NCBI GenBank assembly: GCA_024224995.1
Contig: JAAENB010000080.1
Location: 1-11,741, forward strand
From: a bacterium
GTDB taxonomy: Bacteria > Spirochaetota > UBA4802 > UBA5550
Length of the DNA: 11,741 nucleotides
Direction: 5' to 3'
The notes below the pieces were generated by a model that saw only the letters and a program-made list of their open reading frames with translations, had not been told where the DNA came from and did not search any database. Below are positions 1-7,040 of the stretch, piece by piece. The first letter of the stretch is position 1; each line of letters begins with the position of its first letter. The translations under genes and the position numbers were made by a program.

Positions 1-470
1 CGGTGTCAGAGGAACTGACTCTTTCTACGAAACCCGGTCCGGTGTCAGAGGAACCGACTCTTCCCGAAACCCGGTCCGGTGTCAGAGGAACTGACTCTTT
101 CTACGAAAAACCGGTCCGGTGTCAGAAACTGATTCTTTCTGCGAAAACCCGGTCCGGTGTCAGAGGAACCGACTCTTTCTACGAAAAACCGGTCCGGTGT
201 CAGAGGAACTGATTCTTTCTGCGAAAACCCGGTCCGGTGTCAGAGGAACTGACTCTTCCTGCGAAACCCGGTCCGGTGTCAGAGGAACTGGCTCTTTCTA
301 CGAAACCCGGTCCGGTGTCAGAGGAACTGACTCTTTCTACGAAAAACCGGTCCGGTGTCAGAGGAACTGACTCTTCCTGCGAAACCCGGTCCGGTGTCAG
401 AGGGACTCTTTCTGCGAAACCCGGTCCGGTGTCAGAGGAACTGACTCTTTCCGCGAAAAACCGGTCCGGC
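1..470 (+). repeat. Degenerate minisatellite array A, about 39-bp units
   Basis: The octamer GGTGTCAG recurs at 2, 41, 78, 118, 156, 196, 236, 275, 314, 354, 393 and 428, with a decayed copy at 468. This gives 12 units plus a partial one, spaced 35-40 bp apart. A typical unit is CCGGTCCGGTGTCAGAGGAA followed by CTGACTCTTTCTACGAAA. Units differ by substitutions (CTGACT/CCGACT/CTGATT, TACG/TGCG) and small indels: the unit at 118 lacks GAGG and the one at 393 lacks about 5 bp. Spacing is not a multiple of three, so short frames such as GPVSEELTLSTK open and break repeatedly, and no convincing coding function remains. There are no unique spacers. The array continues beyond the left edge. It is homologous to the array at 11471-11741. 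Confidence 0.95.
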
Positions 471-641
471 GCCAGCCCCTTCGACCCCCTCCCCGGCGCA
501 GCGTTAGCTGCGCCACTTCAGGAATAAAAACAACATTCACCCAGCAACAACAAAATCGCACTTTTCCAGACTATTTTCAACGTTTTTCGCAGAATTTTAG
601 CAAAAAAAGCAGCAAATTCGCACCTCGTTTTCATTTTTTTA
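471..641. other. Gene-free stretch between array A and the panB promoter
   Basis: This stretch holds a perfect hairpin, GGCGCAGC (495-502), loop GTTA, GCTGCGCC (507-514), just after the array. It has no T-tract on either side and so does not look like a standard terminator. From about 520 the sequence becomes AT-rich, ending in a T-run (631-640 region) directly before the panB -35 box, which could act as an UP-like element. No gene is seen. Confidence 0.6.
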
Positions 642-670
642 TTGACATGTGCGGCATTTATTGGTATTAT
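642..670 (+). promoter_or_regulatory. Sigma70-type promoter of panB
   Basis: A perfect -35 box TTGACA (642-647) is separated by exactly 17 bp from TATTAT (665-670), one mismatch from the -10 consensus. The predicted transcript start is near 677, giving a leader of about 45 nt before the panB ATG at 723. A longer in-frame extension of panB starting at 642 would begin inside this promoter, which argues for the 723 start. Confidence 0.75.
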
Positions 671-722
671 ATTTTTGCAATCAAGACTATCATACAAAAA
701 ATATATAATTGGAGGGCATACA

Positions 723-1550
723 ATGAGCAGTTTAAGTAATACAGGTACAGGCAAACGTTTTTCGATTAATGATTTTAGAGACCGTAAAGAAAACAATATC
801 CCCGTAACCATGATCACCTGTTACGATCACGCGTTCGCGCAGATAATTGAACAGACTTCGATTGATGTTATTCTTGTGGGAGATTCCCTGGGTAATGTAA
901 TCGCCGGGTATTCCAGCACAATCCCCGTAACTGTTGAGCAGATGATATATCATACTGAAATTGTTCGAAGGGGCGCTCCTTCAAAGTTCATTGTGGCGGA
1001 TATGCCCTTCATGAGCTACCATATTTCTCTCGAGGATTCTCTGCGCAACGCGGGAAAGATCATGAAGGAAACCGGTGCCAACGCGGTAAAACTGGAAGGC
1101 GGCGAAGATTTCAAGCACATTGTTGAAGGTTTTGTAAAAGCGTCTATCCCGGTAATGGGCCACCTGGGTCTTACCCCCCAATCTATCCATAAACTGGGCG
1201 GTTATTCGGTTCAGGGCAGAGAAGAAGACAAGAGAAAAAAATTAATTGAAGACGCGAAGATACTTGAAGAAGCAGGAGTCTTTTCCCTTGTTCTTGAAAA
1301 GGTTCCCGAAGACCTGGCACAGGAGATATCCGAAAGTATTTCTGTTCCAACTATCGGTATTGGAGCCGGGCGCTACTGCAACGGCCAGGTCCTGGTCTTA
1401 AATGACCTGCTGGGTATTGACGCTTCCTTTAGCCCAAAATTTTTAAAGAAGTATGCCAATGTGTTTGAGATCGCGAAAAATGCCATTGATGAATATGATT
1501 CCGAAGTTAAAGAGAAGAAGTTTCCCGCTGAGGAGAATGTGTATAAGTAG
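723..1550 (+). CDS. panB: 3-methyl-2-oxobutanoate hydroxymethyltransferase
   Basis: PanB is the cytosolic enzyme that transfers a hydroxymethyl group from 5,10-methylene-tetrahydrofolate to alpha-ketoisovalerate to give ketopantoate, the first committed step to pantothenate and coenzyme A. The 275-residue product is near the family length (about 265-280). Motifs appear in the expected order: TCYDHAF (32-38), VGDSLGN (52-58, metal-binding Asp), DMPF (93-96), VKLEGG (122-127), GHLGLTPQS (146-154), LEKVP with the likely catalytic Glu192, and IGIGAG (211-216). The TIM-barrel fold is intact and no key residue is missing. The start is fixed by a strong ribosome site GGAGG (711-715) seven bases upstream and by the promoter at 642-670. 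No panC or panD follows, so the gene stands alone here; the next coding trace is a broken gene on the opposite strand. Confidence 0.97.
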   Translation: MSSLSNTGTGKRFSINDFRDRKENNIPVTMITCYDHAFAQIIEQTSIDVILVGDSLGNVIAGYSSTIPVTVEQMIYHTEIVRRGAPSKFIVADMPFMSYHISLEDSLRNAGKIMKETGANAVKLEGGEDFKHIVEGFVKASIPVMGHLGLTPQSIHKLGGYSVQGREEDKRKKLIEDAKILEEAGVFSLVLEKVPEDLAQEISESISVPTIGIGAGRYCNGQVLVLNDLLGIDASFSPKFLKKYANVFEIAKNAIDEYDSEVKEKKFPAEENVYK

Positions 1551-1553
1551 TTG

Positions 1554-2026
1554 TCAGTTGCCGGTTGACAGTTGACAGACAGCCGGCAACTCCCCACAGC
1601 AGAACCCGTTGTTTAAGGCATAAACAAAATCGGCGGGTGAATTAATTGGAATAGAGAAGCGGGTAACAGCGCTTCCTATTTCATCACGGGTGTGAGCGTC
1701 GCTTCCGGCGCATTCCACCAGGGAATACCGTTCAAGCCAGGCATCTACCTCCGAATTTTCTGCCTCTTTATTTCTGCCGTTTAAACGCTCTACTATTGAG
1801 CAATAGCCCTGAGCAATTATAGTTTCCCGGACAGGCCGCTCTTTTCGAAAAGGATGAGCCCGGAAGAATCACGGCCCTCCCGGATAAAATTACGCGCTTC
1901 CAGGGTATTATGGTCGGTAATACAAATCCCATCAAGATTTCGAGCCCCGGCAGTAGACAGGATCTCGTGAAATTCAAGAGTGCTGCAGGGTGATAAAAGA
2001 CTGTGAACATGAATATCAAATCGCAT
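1554..2026 (-). pseudogene. Broken PHP-domain metal-dependent phosphoesterase
   Basis: Reading the minus strand from ATG 2026, the first about 62 residues are a classic PHP N-terminus: MRFDIHVHSLLSPCS with the metal-binding HxH pair, then GICITDHNT (33-41). This frame stops at 1817-1819. In another frame, from about 1816 down to a stop at 1554-1556, the family's C-terminal part resumes: GYCSIVERLNGRNKEAENSE, followed by CAGSDAHTRDEIGSAVTRF, the typical GSDAH metal motif. The central section, which normally carries the Glu and HPF metal ligands, is missing, so an internal deletion of perhaps 60 residues also shifted the frame. PHP phosphoesterases of this kind are usually about 210-240 residues and hydrolyse phosphate esters or nucleotides. 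I infer a dead gene. A weak GGGAA sits just upstream of the start. A sequencing error alone would not explain the lost middle. Confidence 0.8.
1556..1591. repeat. Inverted repeat AGTTGCCGG / CCGGCAACT after panB
   Basis: AGTTGCCGG (1556-1564) and CCGGCAACT (1583-1591) are perfect 9-bp arms around an 18-nt loop that contains TTGACAG twice in tandem. It lies 5 bp after the panB stop and overlaps the end of the PHP remnant. There is no T-tract, so a role as an intrinsic terminator is possible but unsupported. Confidence 0.5.
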
Positions 2027-2076
2027 TTCCCAATGTTAAATATTCACAATTTCAATGCAAGCTTTTTTTGAGCTGC

Positions 2077-2109
2077 GACCTCAGAGCTCTTTTAAAGAGC
2101 TCTGAGGTC
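2077..2109. repeat. 33-bp perfect palindrome in the divergent intergenic region
   Basis: GACCTCAGAGCTCTTT (2077-2092), a single T, then AAAGAGCTCTGAGGTC (2094-2109) form 16-bp perfect arms. Neither strand carries a T-tract after the stem, so it is not a standard terminator. It lies between the start of the PHP remnant (minus) and the promoter of the phosphoglycerate mutase homologue (plus). It is followed by the 9-bp direct repeat TCATGTGAA at 2108-2116 and 2120-2128. A protein-binding site or a mobile palindromic repeat are both possible. Confidence 0.7.
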
Positions 2110-2147
2110 ATGTGAAAAATCATGTGAACTTAAATATCATATTGTTG

Positions 2148-2176
2148 TTGATTATTTATATACAGGTTTATATAAT
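2148..2176 (+). promoter_or_regulatory. Promoter candidate for the phosphoglycerate mutase homologue
   Basis: A perfect -10 box TATAAT (2171-2176) lies 17 bp downstream of TTGATT (2148-2153, four of six matches). The leader would be about 27 nt to the ATG at 2210. The direct repeats TCATGTGAA (2108-2128) end 20 bp upstream of the -35 box, a usual place for an activator site. Confidence 0.5.
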
Positions 2177-2209
2177 GCGGAAGGAAACTGAATATAACAA
2201 CAGGTTACT

Positions 2210-3529
2210 ATGCAGAAAAAATGCCTTTTTATACTCCTTGATGGAATAGGAGACCGTTCTTACGCGGAACTGAACAATAAAACCCCTCTCCAGGCAGCCA
2301 AAACTCCCATGCTGGACAGGATTGCTTCTATTGGCAGTACCGGACTGTATCACGCGACCCAATTTGGTGAGGCGCTTCCCAGTGAAATAGCCCATCATAT
2401 TATGCTTGGTTATGATATTACCGAATTCCCCGGCCGGGGTCCACTTGAAGCAATTGGCGCGGGAATAGACCTGGAAGCGGATGATGTTGCAATCCTGGCA
2501 AGTTTTGCTTCGGTAAAAGAAAAAGATGAAGAAGACAGCATTCTCATTCTTGAGAAAAAAAGACCGGAAATGACCGATGAGGAAATAGAAACGATTATCA
2601 CCGCTGCCGGTGAATATCATAAAGAAGGAATAAATATTCATTTTACCCCTACTGAAGGACTTTCAGGAATCCTTACCCTGCGAGGCGAGGTTTCCCCGTT
2701 TATTACCGATACCGATCCCATGATAGAAGGGAACCCGATTATTGACGTGAGGCCCTGGCACGATTATCGGGCTGATCCTTTTACGCTCAATACGGAATGG
2801 GCTCTGCGTTCGTACCTGGAAGCGGTTTACCGGCGTTTGAAAAAGCATCCTCTAAACCAGGCCCGCATAAAAGAAGGGCTCATGCCGGTTAATTTTATTG
2901 TTACCCAGCGAGCCGGCAGTTTAAATTCAGTCTGTCCTTTTAGTGAAAAATACGGAATGAAAGCTCTTTCCATTTCATCAGGAGCTGTTTATAAAGGGCT
3001 CAGCAAGTACCTGGGATTCGATCATCATGAAACCATCGACAGCGACAACCCGGGAAACGATATTGCCGAAAGGATCAGCCTGGCAAGGGAATCCTTTGAA
3101 AACCATGACTTCATTCATGTTCATAGCAAATGGCCCGACAAAGCCGCTCACACCAAAAACCCGTTTTTCAAAAAAGAGGTCATTGAATCTCTCGACAGGG
3201 GGATTGGCGAATCAATTGAACCGCTGCTGGCAAACCAGGACGTACTGATTATTATCACGGGAGATCACTCCACGCCGTCATCGGGCTCGCTTATCCATTC
3301 CGGGGAACCGGTTCCCGTTATATTTTCAGGGTCCGGAGTAAGGGTCGATGAGGTGAGCGAATACAACGAGGTCAGTACTGCTCCCGGTGCCCTTGGTGCT
3401 ATGCGGGGCAAGGAATTTATCTCCATGGCTTTGAACTACATGGACAGGGCCAAATTGATTGGAACCATGGATACCCCGGTAAACCGTCCTTTCTGGCCGG
3501 GAAAATACGAACCTTTTCGACCGGAGTAA
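2210..3529 (+). CDS. apgM: Archaeal-type cofactor-independent phosphoglycerate mutase homologue
   Basis: This alkaline-phosphatase-superfamily enzyme most resembles archaeal-type phosphoglycerate mutase, which interconverts 3- and 2-phosphoglycerate through a phosphoserine intermediate and two metal ions. The 439 residues (family about 400-420) carry the expected ligands: LLDGIGD (9-15, Asp11), the nucleophile region PSEIAHHIMLGYD (57-69, Ser58), GRGPLEA (75-81), PDKAAHTKN (309-317, Asp310 and His314), TGDHSTPS (350-357, Asp352 and His353) and HSGEPVPV (363-370). The nucleophile segment differs from the GSDTAH form I recall for proven mutases, so the natural substrate could be a different phosphate ester. 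A weak CAGG sits 5 bases before the ATG. The gene is preceded by its own promoter and followed after 5 bp by a truncated nucleotidyltransferase start, so it once headed a two-gene operon. Confidence 0.85.
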   Translation: MQKKCLFILLDGIGDRSYAELNNKTPLQAAKTPMLDRIASIGSTGLYHATQFGEALPSEIAHHIMLGYDITEFPGRGPLEAIGAGIDLEADDVAILASFASVKEKDEEDSILILEKKRPEMTDEEIETIITAAGEYHKEGINIHFTPTEGLSGILTLRGEVSPFITDTDPMIEGNPIIDVRPWHDYRADPFTLNTEWALRSYLEAVYRRLKKHPLNQARIKEGLMPVNFIVTQRAGSLNSVCPFSEKYGMKALSISSGAVYKGLSKYLGFDHHETIDSDNPGNDIAERISLARESFENHDFIHVHSKWPDKAAHTKNPFFKKEVIESLDRGIGESIEPLLANQDVLIIITGDHSTPSSGSLIHSGEPVPVIFSGSGVRVDEVSEYNEVSTAPGALGAMRGKEFISMALNYMDRAKLIGTMDTPVNRPFWPGKYEPFRPE

Positions 3530-3534
3530 AACCC

Positions 3535-3621
3535 ATGCCGGCTCCGCCATTTAAAACCGGTGTAATTCACGGCCGTTTCCAGGTTCTTCATAACGACCAT
3601 CTCTCAAGAAACTCTTTTTAA
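3535..3621 (+). pseudogene. Truncated nicotinamide-nucleotide-adenylyltransferase-like gene (N-terminus only)
   Basis: An ATG five bases after the apgM stop opens a 28-codon frame whose first 23 codons end in GVIHGRFQVLHNDHL. HGRFQxxHxxH is the nucleotide-binding signature of the nucleotidyltransferase superfamily. This form, GRFQVLHNDH, resembles NMN/nicotinate-nucleotide adenylyltransferases that attach AMP to make NAD-type cofactors. A ribosome site GGAG (3523-3526), placed 8 bases upstream inside the last codons of apgM, shows that it was a real, translationally coupled gene. After the motif the reading turns into SRNSF and stops at 3619-3621. None of the remaining 150 or more residues is found downstream. 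The break coincides with the left edge of the palindromic block at 3606-3817. A 28-residue product could still be made but could not be an enzyme. Confidence 0.72.
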
Positions 3622-3817
3622 ATAGGGCCTTCTTCTTCATAACGAGGGGCTGGAAGCCCCACGTTATGAGAAGGGAGATCCCTGGGACGATTTTACCCAT
3701 GCCAATAATGCCCCAGCGGGGCATCGTCATGTAGCCCGGGGTTTTAACCCCGGGTACAGAACATAGCCCCGGTCTAAATCCCCGATGAGGTTGGCTCATT
3801 GTAAACCGCAGTTTCTT
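3606..3817. mobile_element. Palindrome-packed block with short terminal inverted repeats (MITE-like candidate)
   Basis: The block starts with AAGAAACT (3606-3613) and ends with its exact inverse AGTTTCTT (3810-3817). Inside lie several hairpins. A nested one is CTTCTTCATAACG (3632-3644) with CGTTATGAGAAG (3662-3673), enclosing GGGGCT/AGCCCC. Another is ATGCCCC-AGC-GGGGCAT (3708-3724). A third is CCCGGGGTT-TT-AACCCCGGG (3735-3754). The block begins exactly where homology of the truncated nucleotidyltransferase ends. It encodes no protein, and I see no clear target-site duplication. Similar GC-rich hairpin clusters occur between genes in many environmental genomes, so it may be a non-autonomous repeat rather than a transposon. 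Confidence 0.5.
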
Positions 3818-3852
3818 CCGTATTATTCCCTGTTTCGCAGGGTCAGATGCTC

Positions 3853-6735
3853 TTAATCCGCAGGAAGATGGTAGAGCACGGCAATCTCCGCAGGAGAAAG
3901 CTCCTTCGGCAGCACTCGAAAATCGTCAACAGCGCCATTAAAATGATTTGACGACGGATTACCGGCCTGGGATCCAATGAAACAGTCGCCGCTTTGAGCT
4001 GCTATTGGATTGGAAGTAGCGTTTGTTTCCCCGATTATTTTTCCGTTTTGATAAATCCGTAATTTCCCCCCGGTCTTCCAGGTAAGGGCCAGGTGAGTCC
4101 ATGCTCCGCGAGGAATATTACCGAGATTATTAATATAGACACTAGCGTCTGTAGTATCCCGGATAAAGAAACGTATTCTTGGGGTCTCAAGAGCAAGACC
4201 GTATATGACACGAGAGTGATCAGGGTTGTCCTGCCTTAATATATTTGTTGTACTCCCGCCGCAATTATCGTCTCTTACCCAGATGGAAATGGTCATCTCT
4301 GTTGTAAGATTAAAACCAGGAGAGTTAAGCACAAAATAGGCATAAGGATTAAGGGAAATGGCACCGCCGGCAGTGCCATTCCTGTTTGTAGTCGTAGTTG
4401 GTGTACCACCACCAGTTGTAAAATTATTATTTCCGCTTCCGTTCCCGTTGCTGGTGTTCGTCCCGTTAAAAGAATAAAGACCTGAATAATCACCTACCGT
4501 GGCAATGATCGAGCTAATGTTCCTGGAATTGACTTCAGCAGTATTACCGGCCGAATCATAAACCGAAGAGGCCTTCGCTTTTATTGTGTCGGAACCGGCA
4601 TCAGCTGCTATGAGATTTCCATTGAGGCCAACAGTAACGGAGCTGTCGTCACAGGCGCTGCAATCCGTACCCATGCCGCTTACCTGGCTTACACCGGAAC
4701 CGTTTCCGTCTGTATAGCCAAAATCTCCGGCATCGAGAAGGCTGTCGCAGGCACCGCCGTCACTGTCAACAGGTTCACTGAACGTGGCAACAACCTGGTT
4801 AAAACCAACATTACCGGCCGCGTCAACGAGAACCGGGGGAGCTTTGTCTGTTTCGGTCACTCCACCCGCAGCAAGATCAGCAGCGGTCTGGTTTGTACAG
4901 GCCGTGCCGGAAGTATTAAAATAACAGTTCCCACTGTCCAGCCCCTTTAATGAAGCATCGGTAACAGTTAATTCGGGCTTAACCCCGGTATCATAAATGT
5001 CTGTTTTTTCATCAAAAGCAAGCCAGATCACTGAGTCATTGGCACTGCCTCCGTCAATGGCGTCCCTGTTGTCAATTTTGACGTTGACGTAACCGGCAAC
5101 GGCCCATTTCGAGGTAACAGTACCAAGAGCATTATCGCCGTTGTAACCGTCAAAGGTGGAATCATTAACCGTTCCATCCAGGGTAATTTTAATATGGTCA
5201 AGACGGCCATTGGCATCAACATCATAATATTCGGCAGCAGTAACAGCCGGACCTTTTTTGTCGTTTTCGGAAATGGTATAGGTATAAACTATAGTGGAAC
5301 CCAGTGCCGCGTTTCCCGGGTTCGACAGGGTTACAATAAGGGTTTCATCATCTTCTGCAAGAGTATCATCAATAATTGTAATGCTCATAGTCCCGGCCGT
5401 AGAACCTGCCGCTATAGAAACAGTGCCGTTTGCCGGGGTATAGTCGGCTCCGGCTGTGGCCGTTCCCGTAACAGCGTAATCCACGGTAACCGTCTGCCCC
5501 GAAACTGCCGACAGGGAAACTCCAATGCTAAGGGGAGTAGTGGCTTCAGTGCCAACCCCCACAGCCGGCGCGTTAAACTGAACCGTTGGAGAAGCGTCGT
5601 TGTCCGTAATGGTATAGGTGTGAGTTGTATTTCCTCCCAGGGTTGCGTTGACCGGGGAAGAGAGGGTTATTTTAACAGTTTCGTCCGCTTCATCAAGACT
5701 ATCATCATGGATTTGTATGCTTATATTGGCAGTTGTGGAACCTGCGGAAATAGTAACAGTACCCGCTGTCAGGGTATAATCCGTACCGCTGCCTGCGGCA
5801 GTGCCGCCGCTAACGGAATAGCTCACGTCTACGGGCAAAGCGGAGACAGCTGAAATAGAAACTTCAGCAGAAACGATTGAAGGGTTTTCATTTCCCGAGG
5901 ATGAAGCCGCGGTAAATTGTACGGCAGGAGAAGCGTCATCATCGCTTATGGTAATTGTTTTCTGCTGAACCCCGTTTTCCGAAGCATTCACAACAGAGTC
6001 AATATCAATGGTAACAGTTTCATCGGTTTCATCCAGGGCATCGCCAACACTGGTAATCTGTACAGCTGCCTCAGTACTTCCTGCGGGAATGGTAACGGAA
6101 GCGGCAGACCTGGTATAGTCAACGGTGTTTGCAGCGTTTCCCCCATAGGCCAGGGTAACGGTAACGTCAGAGATGCTTGTTGTTGAAAGAGAAACTTTTA
6201 CGGTTTCGGAGCTGCCGTCTTCAGCAATGGTTCCGCTGCCTGCCAGGGATAAACTTGCCGTTAGAACATCGTTATCGGTAATGGTTATAACTGCCTGTTG
6301 AGTATCCTGCTCGGTTCCTTTATCAACAGCGTCAATATCAACAATAATTGTTTCACTACCTTCATTTAAGGTATCGTCAATAATGTTAATATCAAGAGCG
6401 GCAGATTGCGATCCGGCCGGAATAACAAGCGTTTTAGAGCTAACGGAATAATCGCTGCCCACGGAAGCGGTTCCGCTGAACGAAAACCTGATGGTAACAT
6501 TGGAGCTGCAAACTTTTGATACTGTAGCCTTAATAGTTGCGGTTTGAGCGTTTTCATCAATAGTACTGTTTACGGCGGAAAGGGTTACGAGCTGTTTGGC
6601 CCATTCCAATTGCTGTTCCTGGTCTTGAATAGTATCCCAGCTGCCCTGGTTAGAACAAGCACTGATAAAAACCGTAAGGATTGCGTAAAAAGAGAGTAAT
6701 AAAAAGTATCGTTTGAACAAGTTTTTTAAGTCCAT
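3853..6735 (-). CDS. Lipoprotein with four Calx-beta domains and a C-terminal LamG domain
   Basis: The 960-residue product begins with a basic start, a hydrophobic stretch and the lipobox FISAC (Cys27), so it should be exported and lipid-anchored in the envelope. Four Calx-beta domains follow at about 55-156, 157-266, 270-380 and 385-492. Each has the VDYxxxxGTVxIxAGS-type strand and ends in ITDND, ISDDD or SEND, typical calcium-binding turns. Residues 498-640 include DVDANGRLD, an EF-hand/dockerin-like calcium loop. About 632-750 resembles a bacterial Ig-like module, with APPVLVDAAGN and ATFSEPVDSDGG. The end (751-960) is a concanavalin/LamG fold with GAVDDFRVLPKELSPAEI. I infer a cell-surface adhesion or glycan-binding role; ligand and partner are unknown. 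The start is ATG 6735, with GGGAG 13 bases upstream (longer than usual). An AGTT microsatellite lies 42 bp upstream. No operon partner is seen. Confidence 0.9.
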   Translation of the reverse strand: MDLKNLFKRYFLLLSFYAILTVFISACSNQGSWDTIQDQEQQLEWAKQLVTLSAVNSTIDENAQTATIKATVSKVCSSNVTIRFSFSGTASVGSDYSVSSKTLVIPAGSQSAALDINIIDDTLNEGSETIIVDIDAVDKGTEQDTQQAVITITDNDVLTASLSLAGSGTIAEDGSSETVKVSLSTTSISDVTVTLAYGGNAANTVDYTRSAASVTIPAGSTEAAVQITSVGDALDETDETVTIDIDSVVNASENGVQQKTITISDDDASPAVQFTAASSSGNENPSIVSAEVSISAVSALPVDVSYSVSGGTAAGSGTDYTLTAGTVTISAGSTTANISIQIHDDSLDEADETVKITLSSPVNATLGGNTTHTYTITDNDASPTVQFNAPAVGVGTEATTPLSIGVSLSAVSGQTVTVDYAVTGTATAGADYTPANGTVSIAAGSTAGTMSITIIDDTLAEDDETLIVTLSNPGNAALGSTIVYTYTISENDKKGPAVTAAEYYDVDANGRLDHIKITLDGTVNDSTFDGYNGDNALGTVTSKWAVAGYVNVKIDNRDAIDGGSANDSVIWLAFDEKTDIYDTGVKPELTVTDASLKGLDSGNCYFNTSGTACTNQTAADLAAGGVTETDKAPPVLVDAAGNVGFNQVVATFSEPVDSDGGACDSLLDAGDFGYTDGNGSGVSQVSGMGTDCSACDDSSVTVGLNGNLIAADAGSDTIKAKASSVYDSAGNTAEVNSRNISSIIATVGDYSGLYSFNGTNTSNGNGSGNNNFTTGGGTPTTTTNRNGTAGGAISLNPYAYFVLNSPGFNLTTEMTISIWVRDDNCGGSTTNILRQDNPDHSRVIYGLALETPRIRFFIRDTTDASVYINNLGNIPRGAWTHLALTWKTGGKLRIYQNGKIIGETNATSNPIAAQSGDCFIGSQAGNPSSNHFNGAVDDFRVLPKELSPAEIAVLYHLPAD

Positions 6736-6776
6736 GACGTGTAAATGACTCCCATTAGGATTATTTTATTTATGTC

Positions 6777-6796
6777 AGTTAGTTAGTTAGTTAGTT
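6777..6796. repeat. Tetranucleotide repeat (AGTT)x5
   Basis: Five exact AGTT copies (AACT on the minus strand) lie 42-61 bases upstream of the lipoprotein ATG. If TAAAAT (6768-6763, minus strand) is its -10 box, the repeat spans the spacer and -35 region, so copy-number slippage could alter expression. The promoter assignment is weak. Confidence 0.7.
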
Positions 6797-7040
6797 GTCC
6801 TAACATATATATGTATGTGTGCTTTTTTTTGGCCGAAAGATTTTAGCCCGGCCTTTGTTGTTATTGTTAACATAATAAAAACTGACTCTCGCGTCAACCG
6901 GATAGGAGCTTTTTTTAAAAAAAATACTCCGGACAAATTTGTTTTGAACATTTTGGCTGAAAATAAACACAGAGCGCCCTTGCACACAAGGTTTTAAACC
7001 CGTCCAGGCGGTAAAAACCAACCACTGACAACTAGAAGAC

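Noticed and set aside
1..470. CRISPR array
   Set aside because: The period is 35-40 bp, but the whole unit is repeated with only point differences; there are no unique spacers of 25-40 bp and no cas genes in the window.
495..514. Integron attC site suggested by GCGTTAGC in a hairpin
   Set aside because: The core GTTRRRY does not match (GTTAGCT has C in a purine position), there is no paired inverse core at attC distance, and no cassette or integrase is seen.
3..527. Overlapping repeat-encoded proteins (PVSEE, RSGVRGT, KPVRCQRN frames)
   Set aside because: Frames exist only because the repeat lacks stops; unit lengths not divisible by three shift them repeatedly, and no ribosome site or start context supports translation.
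2077..2109. Intrinsic terminator
   Set aside because: The stem is strong but neither strand has a T-tract after it, and no gene ends close enough upstream on either strand.
5194..5853. 219-residue plus-strand frame
   Set aside because: It lies wholly antisense to the Calx-beta lipoprotein, has low-complexity Ser/Gly/Asn/Arg composition and no recognisable domain or ribosome site.
6890..6935. Terminator or inserted element around the A/T palindrome
   Set aside because: The arms match imperfectly (CCGGATAGGAG versus CCGGAGTA), and no gene ends nearby; it may simply be AT-rich spacer.
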